A stretch of 64,000 bases of DNA, taken from contig CBFHMJ010000033.1 of assembly GCA_965656875.1 (NCBI GenBank), positions 1 through 64,000 on the forward strand. The letters are read 5' to 3'. This DNA comes from CBFHMJ01 sp965656875 (GTDB taxonomy: Bacteria > Pseudomonadota > Gammaproteobacteria > Enterobacterales > Alteromonadaceae). Within the stretch, counting starts at the first letter, position 1. The number at the start of each line of letters is the position of its first letter. Below, one piece after another: positions 7,936-16,700 of the stretch. Below the pieces are notes generated by a model, which was not told where the DNA came from, did no database searches, and worked only from the letters and a program-made list of their open reading frames with translations. The translations under genes and the position numbers were made by a program.

Positions 7936-9431
7936 GCATTAGCAAAACCTTTGAACAGATAGCCGCTGCTTATCCTGAGCAAACAGCAATACGATTTAAG
8001 CAACAGCGAATAACTTACGATGCGTTAAACCGTCGTGCTAATCAACTGGCTCGATATATCGAGGAGCAGGGCATTAAATCGGGCGATACCGTTGCCTGCT
8101 ATTTTCGTCGTAGTCCGGAAGCAATTATCACGATGCTGGCAATTCTAAAGTGCGGTGCCAGCTATTTACCTCTCGACACTCAGTCAAACAAAGAGCGATT
8201 GCAGTTTTGTATTGATGCCGCCAGTGTCAGCCTGACGTTGACCGATCAACCTGATTTATCACTATCTGGTTGCGCTATTTCAGTTGTTGATGAGGCTCAC
8301 CCTTCGTTTGACATGGATGACAGTAATTTATTACTGCATATCTCCCCGGATAGTTGTTGTTATCTGATGTTTACATCAGGTTCTACCGGTGCTCCTAAGG
8401 GCGTTGTTGTTCCTCACCGCGCAGTTCTCAGACTGGTTATTGAACCTGATTTCATTGCTATTTCTCCAGAAGATACCTTCTTCTTGTTTGCACCGCTAAG
8501 TTTTGATGCCTCTACACTGGAAATCTGGGGCGCGTTATTGAACGGCGCGACCCTGGCAATTTATTCCGGTGTCACGCTGGACCCTAACTTATTCAGTGAT
8601 GAAATTCGTGATCATCGAGTGTCCGTTCTTTGGTTAACGGCGGCGTTGTTTCATTTGGTTGCTGCTCGGTATATCGATGTTTTTGCTGGTATCCGTGTGG
8701 CTTTGGCGGGTGGAGATGTCGTTAATCCTGACACAGTTTGCGCACTGCTGGAACAGTATCCGGGCATCACCGTCATCAATGGATACGGACCCACAGAAAA
8801 CACTACATTTACCTGCTGCCATGTGATGACTAACGACAATCCTCCGGTTGATAAGGTGCCTGTTGGTAAAGCCATTTCCGGCACTGTTTTACATATTCTG
8901 GATGACAACCAGCAACCGGTTAAGCCTGGGCAGGAAGGTGAATTATTTGTGTCGGGGGCTGGTGTCGCGCTTGGTTATTTAAATCAACCTCATTCGCCAG
9001 AGACATTTTTTACTGACGAAACAATTGCGCCAGGGCTTATCTACCGGACAGGTGATTTAGTGGTTGAAAATCCACGGGGTGAACTGGAATTTATTGGACG
9101 AAAAGATAATCAGGTCAAAATCCGGGGTTATCGTGCATCGTTGGAAGATATTCAAACACAAGTGACTGCGTTACCTGCGGTGCGAGAAGCCATCGTGTTT
9201 CTTGATAAATTCGATGATGGTGAACAGGTGCTGACGGCACACGTTGTTCTATCCACACCAGACTCATTACGCGCCATTGATGTTAAAAAACAATTGAAGT
9301 CCAGGTTGCCTGCCTGGGCAGTACCAGACAGTGTAAAACTGTGCCTTGAGCTTCCTATTACCGTTAATGGCAAGCTCGACAGGAAACAAGCCAGTACGAT
9401 TAAAACAAACAAAAAGATAACAAAAGAGTAG
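7932..9431 (+). CDS. stand-alone amino-acid adenylation enzyme (NRPS A domain)
   Basis: This ~499-residue enzyme of the ANL superfamily activates an amino acid as its AMP ester and loads the neighbouring carrier protein. Visible motifs are the A3 loop Phe-Thr-Ser-Gly-Ser-Thr-Gly-Ala-Pro-Lys-Gly near residue 148, A5 Asn-Gly-Tyr-Gly-Pro-Thr-Glu, A7 Tyr-Arg-Thr-Gly-Asp, and the A10 lysine in Asn-Gly-Lys-Leu-Asp. Read by eye, the ten specificity residues come out close to D-A-L-W-L-G-G-T-F-K, similar to valine-type codes, so a branched or small aliphatic amino acid is predicted. The ATG at 7932 was chosen over the TTG at 7920 because it overlaps the upstream stop. There is no fused condensation or carrier domain. 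Confidence 0.85.
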   Translation: MSISKTFEQIAAAYPEQTAIRFKQQRITYDALNRRANQLARYIEEQGIKSGDTVACYFRRSPEAIITMLAILKCGASYLPLDTQSNKERLQFCIDAASVSLTLTDQPDLSLSGCAISVVDEAHPSFDMDDSNLLLHISPDSCCYLMFTSGSTGAPKGVVVPHRAVLRLVIEPDFIAISPEDTFFLFAPLSFDASTLEIWGALLNGATLAIYSGVTLDPNLFSDEIRDHRVSVLWLTAALFHLVAARYIDVFAGIRVALAGGDVVNPDTVCALLEQYPGITVINGYGPTENTTFTCCHVMTNDNPPVDKVPVGKAISGTVLHILDDNQQPVKPGQEGELFVSGAGVALGYLNQPHSPETFFTDETIAPGLIYRTGDLVVENPRGELEFIGRKDNQVKIRGYRASLEDIQTQVTALPAVREAIVFLDKFDDGEQVLTAHVVLSTPDSLRAIDVKKQLKSRLPAWAVPDSVKLCLELPITVNGKLDRKQASTIKTNKKITKE

Positions 9432-9435
9432 GCCG

Positions 9436-9681
9436 ATGAATCACGACGATATTTTTACGACGATCTCGAACATGGTTCGAGAAAAGCAAGTATTACAATC
9501 TATTGAAAACGATGATGATTTTTTTGATGCAGGGGCTTCATCATTGACAATCGTAGACTTGCAAATTCAGGTTGAACAAACGCTAAACCTGAAGGTTCCC
9601 ACCGAGAAGTTGATGGCGGAGCCAACAATCGCTGCATGGGCTGCAGCTTATATAGAACAGGCCAGCCCGGTCGCGAGCTAA
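9436..9681 (+). CDS. stand-alone peptidyl/acyl carrier protein
   Basis: This protein has 81 residues, the normal size of a four-helix carrier domain. The phosphopantetheine attachment motif is Asp-Ala-Gly-Ala-Ser-Ser-Leu, with Ser36 as the likely attachment residue. It begins five bases after the adenylation gene stop, so the two should be co-translated. It probably carries the aminoacyl thioester that the downstream halogenase acts on, as the thiolation domain of SyrB1 or CytC2 does (family knowledge; partnership inferred). Confidence 0.85.
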   Translation: MNHDDIFTTISNMVREKQVLQSIENDDDFFDAGASSLTIVDLQIQVEQTLNLKVPTEKLMAEPTIAAWAAAYIEQASPVAS

Positions 9682-9709
9682 CCGCAAATCAAGGATAAAG
9701 GGGACACTG

Positions 9710-10636
9710 ATGAAAAAATTTAGCCTGACACCTGAACAAATAGAACAATTTCGTAAAAACGGTTATGCGGGTCCATTCGATCTGTACGATCAGGATGAGA
9801 TCAAACAAGCATACAAAAAGCTTCGTGCCGCATTATTCGATAATAGCCACAGTCCTTATGGTCTGGACAATCGAAGTGTTACGTTTGGTTATGACCGTCA
9901 CTTAGATGTCGATTTCCTGAGTACTCATATTGCTCAGAATGAAATTGTTGATCGCGTGAACAGTATTCTTGGTCCGGATGTTATTTGTTGGCGTTCTGAA
10001 TTGTTTCCGAAATACCCGGGGGATGAAGGTACTGACTGGCATCAGGCTGATACATTTGCTCATGCGTCAGGTCAGCCTCAGGTTGTATGGCCTGATAACA
10101 GTGATTTTGGTGGTGCGATCACTGTCTGGACGGCAATGACTGATGTTTCAGAAGAGAATGGTTGCTTGCAATTCATCCCGGGAACGCACGAAGAAATGTT
10201 CTATGACGAAACTAAGGACATGAAATACACACCAGACCAGGTCAATCTGATGGAAAAAGATGGTGTAAAACGCGGTTTCTTTGGTTATGACTATCGTAAC
10301 TTACAAAAAGATCCTGAGTTTAAGCCAGACGAATCAAAAGCTGTTTCTATTGAGATGAAAGCGGGTCAGTTTGTTATCTTCTGGTCGACATTAATGCACT
10401 CATCACTACCTAATTCAACGGAAAACAAAACACGAATGGGATTTGCTTGTCGTTACGTGCCTGCTGCGACAAAAATCTACCCGGATTGTGACGAAATCGA
10501 AGAATATGGCAGCAAGATGAGCCTGGATAACTATGGTGTTGTTGTTGTGTCTGGTGAAAATCCGTCAGAACATAACCGAGTGGTGGAAAAGAATCTGCGT
10601 GGTAAACGATTTAAAGAAGAGTTAGTTGAAAGTTAA
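9710..10636 (+). CDS. SyrB2-like non-heme Fe(II)/2-oxoglutarate halogenase
   Basis: This 308-residue protein is close in sequence and length to SyrB2 and CytC3 as I remember them. The decisive motif is Asp-Trp-His-Gln-Ala-Asp-Thr (residues 109-115). His111 is retained, but the usual Asp/Glu ligand is Ala113, which frees an iron site for chloride. The distal ligand is His230 (Leu-Met-His-Ser-Ser), and Arg242 or Arg248 should bind 2-oxoglutarate. The conserved Phe-Pro-Lys-Tyr-Pro-Gly-Asp-Glu-Gly and Phe-Ile-Pro-Gly-Thr blocks are present. Enzymes of this type chlorinate unactivated carbons of carrier-bound amino acids. The adjacent A and carrier genes supply that substrate. It is not an ordinary phytanoyl-CoA hydroxylase, because of the Ala. 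Confidence 0.92.
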   Translation: MKKFSLTPEQIEQFRKNGYAGPFDLYDQDEIKQAYKKLRAALFDNSHSPYGLDNRSVTFGYDRHLDVDFLSTHIAQNEIVDRVNSILGPDVICWRSELFPKYPGDEGTDWHQADTFAHASGQPQVVWPDNSDFGGAITVWTAMTDVSEENGCLQFIPGTHEEMFYDETKDMKYTPDQVNLMEKDGVKRGFFGYDYRNLQKDPEFKPDESKAVSIEMKAGQFVIFWSTLMHSSLPNSTENKTRMGFACRYVPAATKIYPDCDEIEEYGSKMSLDNYGVVVVSGENPSEHNRVVEKNLRGKRFKEELVES

Positions 10637-10665
10637 CACGCTACGCGACGTTTAAAAGAAATTAA

Positions 10666-10704
10666 AAAACGCCCTGGCAGTCGATTGTCAGGGCGTTTTC
10701 TTTT
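10666..10704 (+). terminator. intrinsic terminator of the chlorination cassette
   Basis: AAAACGCCCTG (10666-10676) pairs with CAGGGCGTTTT (10689-10699) across a 12-base loop and runs into CTTTTG. It closes the four-gene operon 7111-10636. Confidence 0.85.
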
Positions 10705-10851
10705 GTAGGAATTTGATACCTTGCCAGAGAAGTAGATAACCAAAGATCAACAGGAGGTAATTTTAAAGTAAATAATCTATTAACTTTATACCAAGTATAG
10801 AGTAGCATCATGTACCCACACTTCTAATGAAAACCAATCAGGTTAAATTCG

Positions 10852-12219
10852 ATGCAAATTAAGACAATGTGGGTGCTTTTCATTTCAATATTCTGGATCA
10901 TGCCTGCCCTGGCTGATAAATCAGAGACCAAATCTTTTACTCCACAGCAGCAAGCCCAAATCTTACAGCGTGTTGCTTACCAACCCGTGTTACCACCAAC
11001 AAATACTTGTGTACCTGAAGGTGGCGTGACCAGCGCTGAAGTCTTCGCCTGGCAAGTCTTTGCATACATGAATCAACCTATGCTTCACGACCAGATCGTT
11101 AATATTGATACCTTCCAACCCATCAGTAAAAACGATTTCTGGACAATGGCGCCGTTCTGGCAATTCCCTGAAAATGCGCTGGCCCCACGTTGGGCGATGA
11201 TGATCAACCAAACGCAAATCGCCACGGCGAAAGCCCCTTTCATTAACTTTGCGGCAAAATGGCAGTGTAGCGAAGAGACCTGTTTAACCACCAATGCTCC
11301 GGTTAATGGTGCGGACGGAAAACCAATGAAAGTGTTCGACATATACGGACAGCCGGTTTTCTACGAGCAACGGTTTAATCCCGCATGGATGTATTCAACC
11401 ATTAATTTTGAAAAGGATATTGCAGCCGGGGTGCAGAACTTATTCAACATGGGAAAATGCCGGGGTGACGTTAATATTCCTGCAGTGATGAGTAAAATTG
11501 CCTGGCGACTATTACAGCCGAATGAAGATAAAAGTCGTTTTATAACGATGAAACAAGGCAATAAAACCTGGGGCATCGTCGGTATGCATATTGCGGCAAA
11601 GACCAGCAATCACTGGGAATGGATTTGGAGCACGTTTGAACAGGTGAATAACTTTGAAGGTTATGAGTTTAATGGTAAGCAAATCCCGGCTGGTTTTAAT
11701 GCATTGCAACAGGAACCGATCTGCGTTCAGGATCAGTGCGCTACTGTGTTAAAACCTTATCAGCCGTCAAAGCAAACCTCGGTGATCAACGACATTGTTA
11801 CACCGGGCTTTGCGGCACAGAAGTCGCCATTGGCCTACTATCGGTTGCTCGGTACACAACACAAATTACCGGATGGTTTATCAATCAAAGAATATAAAGA
11901 CTCTGATTCCGCTGCAATCAATATTGAACGATGTAAACAAGCGATTGCTGACCACAAACCTTTTTATGTGACTACCGACAATCGCTATATTTTTACTCTG
12001 AGTTATCAGAAATGTGACCAGGTAGCAGAGATAATAAATCCGTTTTTATACAATCCAATCCTGGAGCCGACTCATCACAAAGCACCTGAAGATAATTTGA
12101 GCTGTATTGGTTGCCATGTTACTGCCACGTTTACCTTGCCATCTGGTGAGAAACGGTCATCTGACCTTTCATTTGCGCCACAATCATTTTTTGCTACAAA
12201 AACTGGGGATAAGAAATGA
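10852..12219 (+). CDS. exported protein with one c-type heme motif
   Basis: This 455-residue protein has a clear signal peptide: Lys-Thr, a hydrophobic core, and Ala-Leu-Ala-Asp at about residue 22. Near the C-terminus it has Cys-Ile-Gly-Cys-His, a single CXXCH heme c attachment site, following Glu-Asp-Asn-Leu-Ser. Two further Cys-x4-Cys-type pairs occur in the body (around residues 138-143 and 290-296). It is expected in the periplasm. The long Trp-rich N-terminal part is not a standard cytochrome fold, and I do not recognise the family beyond 'cytochrome c-like'. It overlaps the next gene by ATGA, so the three genes to 13766 form an operon. The function is unknown. Confidence 0.6.
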   Translation: MQIKTMWVLFISIFWIMPALADKSETKSFTPQQQAQILQRVAYQPVLPPTNTCVPEGGVTSAEVFAWQVFAYMNQPMLHDQIVNIDTFQPISKNDFWTMAPFWQFPENALAPRWAMMINQTQIATAKAPFINFAAKWQCSEETCLTTNAPVNGADGKPMKVFDIYGQPVFYEQRFNPAWMYSTINFEKDIAAGVQNLFNMGKCRGDVNIPAVMSKIAWRLLQPNEDKSRFITMKQGNKTWGIVGMHIAAKTSNHWEWIWSTFEQVNNFEGYEFNGKQIPAGFNALQQEPICVQDQCATVLKPYQPSKQTSVINDIVTPGFAAQKSPLAYYRLLGTQHKLPDGLSIKEYKDSDSAAINIERCKQAIADHKPFYVTTDNRYIFTLSYQKCDQVAEIINPFLYNPILEPTHHKAPEDNLSCIGCHVTATFTLPSGEKRSSDLSFAPQSFFATKTGDKK

Positions 12220-12782
12220 CGAAAAAAACTGAAGCGTTAGGATTCTTGCACATATTATCACGCGATAAAAATGTACGACAAAACTGGGAAAGAACACCGA
12301 ACTGGCCATTATTTTTTGAGGAAGATGAAGCCAGTGAGCCCGTGACCAATGCTTTGAATCAGCTTGGTGGCTTCGCGTCAGGTAATTTTACTGATCCAAA
12401 AGAAAACCAGCGCAAATGGCACATCGTAGCGACAAATGTGTTAGATACATTTTCGCCTCAATTTGCGAATCCGGTCCCTGATGTTGAAAATCAGGCGTTT
12501 TTTGATGTGGTACCGGATAACTGGGAAACCTTGCCGCACCTTGCTGTACTTCTGGCATTGATTGCTTACAACGAAAAAGAACGAACTGCGTTTAAAGCCG
12601 ATCCACAGACCTACTTGAACAACATTCCTGAGCCGGACAATAAGTCACTGGCGTTATCAACAGACATGGCTGAAACACTGGTTGCGTATGCTCAGGACCC
12701 AAATCTGACCACTGAACAACGCAATGATATGTTGGATGAAATGGTGAGTCAGTATTATGAAACTCAGGCGAATATCTGGTAA
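12216..12782 (+). CDS. conserved-looking protein of unknown function
   Basis: This 188-residue soluble acidic protein has no signal peptide. Its start overlaps the heme-motif gene by four bases. In the second half, a segment Lys-Glu-Arg-Thr-Ala-Phe-Lys-Ala-Asp-Pro-Gln-Thr-Tyr-Leu resembles the short helical 'DPxxYL' module seen in LigA-like small subunits and in some RiPP leader peptides. This is only a local likeness. No catalytic motif is seen. It is co-transcribed with its neighbours. Confidence 0.45.
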   Translation: MTKKTEALGFLHILSRDKNVRQNWERTPNWPLFFEEDEASEPVTNALNQLGGFASGNFTDPKENQRKWHIVATNVLDTFSPQFANPVPDVENQAFFDVVPDNWETLPHLAVLLALIAYNEKERTAFKADPQTYLNNIPEPDNKSLALSTDMAETLVAYAQDPNLTTEQRNDMLDEMVSQYYETQANIW

Positions 12783-12797
12783 ATCCACATTAACTCG

Positions 12798-13766
12798 ATG
12801 AAAACTCATCCGTTTATTCCTCTAATGCGGCAGCTTGGTCAACAGCAGCCGCATGATCGTTCAGTTGTTGAACTGCTTCAATCTGTACCCGCTTACCATG
12901 CTCAATACCTGGAATACCGATTAAATGGCGACAGCCAACAGGATTTCCTGTTTTGCATTAATCAGCAGCAGTCCCTACAGAATGTCCCCCTGAGTCAGGC
13001 GGTGATGTCACATCTGGCGATATTGCCTGAGTTGCGTGAGTTGCGTGAGCAATTTCCAGAATTGCCGTTTATCTGGCTGGAACATGACGGGATTAATCAA
13101 CGACCAGTCTCTCGTCCGTGTTGGCATGCCTGCATTAAATCCGATTACCTGAATTCCGCACCGAATCATCAGGCAGATACCAGTGTGCAACGTGTCCTGG
13201 CGGTGATTGAACACCTGGCTGGCGGTCCGTTAACCGAGCGACAGCAACTTAGTCAGTTGATCGATGACATAGACAGGCACGGCCAGCTTATACATGTATC
13301 CTGCATGCGAGCCAGACAGCCCGCAACCGTTAAGTTTTTTGTGAAAATCCCGGCACAAACAGTCGCTGATGTTATCAATGCCCTGAACTGGCCAGGCGAT
13401 AAAACACGATTGCATCATGAACTGAAACAATCCTGGTTTAAGCCTGACGCACAGGGGATGATCAGTCTGGATTTTAACTGGATTGACGGACTGCAATCGC
13501 AACTGGGTATTGTTCATTCTCGTATGACCTTATCGAATCAGGATGGTATAGCGCGAATTTCCAACCTGATTGAACAAGATGTTATTCACGGCGATGACGC
13601 GATCTCTGCGGTAACTGGCTGGCTTCATCCTGCTGCCAATACCGGACTCACGCGCTGGTTGGATATCAAAGCCGTGATTAATGACGACCAGCCAATCAGC
13701 TACAAACTGTACTTTGGTTGCCAGCAATTGAGTCTCGACACCTTAATGCCCCAGAATTGCCCCTAA
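12798..13766 (+). CDS. protein of unknown function, third gene of the heme-motif operon
   Basis: This 322-residue protein has no signal peptide or membrane helix. Landmarks are Pro-Phe-Ile-Trp-Leu-Glu-His-Asp near residue 90, a repeated His-Val-Ser-Cys-Met-Arg-Ala-Arg region near 170, an Asn-Trp-Pro-Gly-Asp motif near 195, and a Leu-Asp-Ile-Lys-Ala-Val-Ile segment near the end. This order recalls uncharacterised proteins that I have seen in RiPP-type gene clusters of cyanobacteria and actinobacteria, but I cannot name a family. Its stop overlaps the convergent kinase gene by four bases. Confidence 0.4.
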   Translation: MKTHPFIPLMRQLGQQQPHDRSVVELLQSVPAYHAQYLEYRLNGDSQQDFLFCINQQQSLQNVPLSQAVMSHLAILPELRELREQFPELPFIWLEHDGINQRPVSRPCWHACIKSDYLNSAPNHQADTSVQRVLAVIEHLAGGPLTERQQLSQLIDDIDRHGQLIHVSCMRARQPATVKFFVKIPAQTVADVINALNWPGDKTRLHHELKQSWFKPDAQGMISLDFNWIDGLQSQLGIVHSRMTLSNQDGIARISNLIEQDVIHGDDAISAVTGWLHPAANTGLTRWLDIKAVINDDQPISYKLYFGCQQLSLDTLMPQNCP

Positions 13767-16700
13767 GATAATTCCACAGAAATTCCCAACGCTGCCAACG
13801 TGTCGAAAACTGCTGGTTGAAAGCCATAAGCCTGTTGTTGATGCATTAAGGTGATGAGGTGATCCCTGAGTGCTATCAGTTCGGACACTGGCGCGTTTTG
13901 TCGTTGTCTGATAACCAGTTTTACTCGATAACTTTCAACCAGATACAAGTGTTCATCATGAGTTTCAGCCAGTGTAATCGCCTTATCGATATGTGTGGCG
14001 GCCAGTTCAATTTCATCCAATTGCAGCGCCGCTTCCGCGATAAAACTGATGTGAAATGCCATCGTGGCGACAGCCCCGGATTCCAACAGGGCATCGCAGG
14101 TCTTTTCCATCATTGAAAGTAAAGAAACATCGCCATCTCCGTTCATACACAACGCCCAGCCCTGAACAATCTGCCCGAAACTTTGCCACAGCATCAGATT
14201 ATGTTTTTCCGCGAGGGCCAATAATTCCTTAGCTGTGCTTAGGGCGGTTGAAATATCTTTGCGAAATGCACTCAGATGAAGATAACGACATAAAGTATGG
14301 GCCAAATCGCCTGGATCAGGTTCTTTGCTGGAGTAAACGAGCGCTTTATTTGCCAATAATTCGGCGTTATCGTTGTCGCCCAGTGTCCATTCGACGATGG
14401 CCTGTACGATGATGATTGCAACCGCAGGATCATAAGTGAACGTGCTGGTGAGGTGGTGATGTTTATCGTAATCATAACGAGGTAATACTGTATTGCTGAC
14501 CTGTCTGGCGGCTAAAAAGTTGCCTTGCTGCCAGTCGATTCCCATCCGCATTAACGCCGCAGGAAAACATAATTCGTCATCGGTTTGTTGAGCGGCCAGT
14601 TCTATTAATTCATCGGCTAACGGGCTGGCAATCGGATAATTTGCCTGAACCAGTTGGGTAATACAGCAAGACCAGGCAAACAGGAAAGAATCCAGCGGGC
14701 TGTCCAGTTTTGCGGCGAGTTTGGTAATAAGCTGTTGATTGTCCCTTACCTGTTGGCAGGCATAGCCATAAGTACCAGATAATGCGATGGTTAATAAACT
14801 TCGTAGATTGATCTCGCGGGAAACGCGTGCCTGATCGTCAGGTAATTGCTGTAATATCGCGAGTGCAGCGTTAAACATATCGAGACTTTGATAGCTGTTG
14901 CCTCGGTCCATCGCTTGCTGTGCAGCTTGCTGCCAGTATTCAACGGACTGATCGAAGGATTCAGCATCGCCATAATGTCGGGCAATAGCCGCCAAATCTG
15001 GCTGTGCTTGCGCCAGTAGCTGATTCACCAGGGTTAAATGGACATGTTGTCGGGTTTCCCGGGTCATGGAATCATAGGCCGCATCGCGCACCAGTGCGTG
15101 TTTAAACAAGTAATAATTGCCGCCGACGCGACGCTGTATTACTACCAGATCTGCTTCGATTAATTCGTTAATATCGAGCTGAATTTGTGACGAACTTTTA
15201 CCAGAAGCCGCTTGCAGTAATTCATGTTCAAACTCCCGTCCAATCGCCGCAGCAATTTGCGCGATTTCTTTGGCAAATCGCAGGTTGTCCAGTTGCTGGT
15301 GTAGCAAGCCTCGTAAACTATCCGGAATATCGTTCAGTCTGGCTTCTGGGCTCAAACTGACCTGATGTTCAGTTTCATTCAGCCAGCCTTTACTCTTTAA
15401 TGTGTCGAGCAATGCCTCGATAAACAACGGTATACCATCGGTGCGAGTGAGCAGCGTATCTTCCAGTTCTGGTGATAAATGACGGCCACTAAAGACTTGT
15501 TCCAGAAAATACATGCTGTCCTGAACAGCGAGTTTTTCAACCTGAAACGTTTTGACTGGTAACGCTCGCGAATCGGATTCAGGAAAAGCATGACGGGAAG
15601 TGGTTATGATAGTTGGCGAAAACTCGGTGAGTTGCTGAGTATAGTGAATAAACTGGCATGTTATTGGGTCGGCCCAGTGTAGATCCTCAATCAGCAAAAT
15701 GTCAGCGTTTTCTGTTCCAGCATCAAATAGCAGGGCGCTAAGGCAACGAAATAATCGAATCGTTTGGTCACTGCCTGGTTTTACCGGTGTGATGCCTGGC
15801 GGTAAGGGTAGGGCAAGCCAGGCAAAAACCAACGCAATGGATGTTTCATCGCCCGGCTGACGTGTATTTATGGCATTGATTAACAGCGACGTATTATTCT
15901 GACGAATGTCAGAATTGCTATCCAGTTGAAACAGTTGCCGTATCAAGGCTAACACCGGATACAAGCCACTGTTTTTCTGTTCAGGCAGACACTGAGCAAT
16001 GCGAAATCTGCGTGGTGAACGTTCGATCAATTCCATCAGTAAGCGAGACTTACCGACGCCTACTTCTCCCTGAACATGTATCAAATGAGGCGTAGGTGCT
16101 GAAATCTCATTTAAGAGATTTTGTAATAACGGCTGACGTGCGACAAACGGTGTTTTCGCTCTGTGTGTGCGCAAGAATCCAATCGCTTCTGCCTGGCGTT
16201 CACCCACCAGAGACCAACAGGCATCCGTCGCAGGCTGAAACTCATGCCAGGTCAATAACTGTTGCTGACTGGAGGTGCTACATAAAATCTCATTGTGTCT
16301 GGCTCGTCTGGCCAGTGACATCGCCAGGTTGATGCAATTACCTTCTGGAATAGCATCGTCAAACACGGTGACTTGACCGTGGTGTAACCCCAGATTCACC
16401 GATAAACATACGTGTGAATTCTGGATCAGTAACGGATTGCGATTATTGATGTCTCGTATTACTTCAAGCGCAGTTCTTGCTGCCAGACGCGCATCATTGT
16501 CATTACTGGCGGGATAACCGAAGTAAAATAACAAGGTATCGGCCAGGTTTCCGGCATTAAATCCACCAAATCTCGCAGCTATATCCTGAATATGACTTTT
16601 CTGATCAACATGAATCGCGTCGATGACTTCCGGGTCCTGATTGTTACCACGGGTTGTATCAATCGATAAAACGACCGCCAACACCGTGACATATCGCCGT

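Noticed and set aside
9710..10636. Plain phytanoyl-CoA dioxygenase (hydroxylase)
   Set aside because: The metal-binding carboxylate is replaced by Ala113 in His-Gln-Ala, which is the mark of the halogenase branch.
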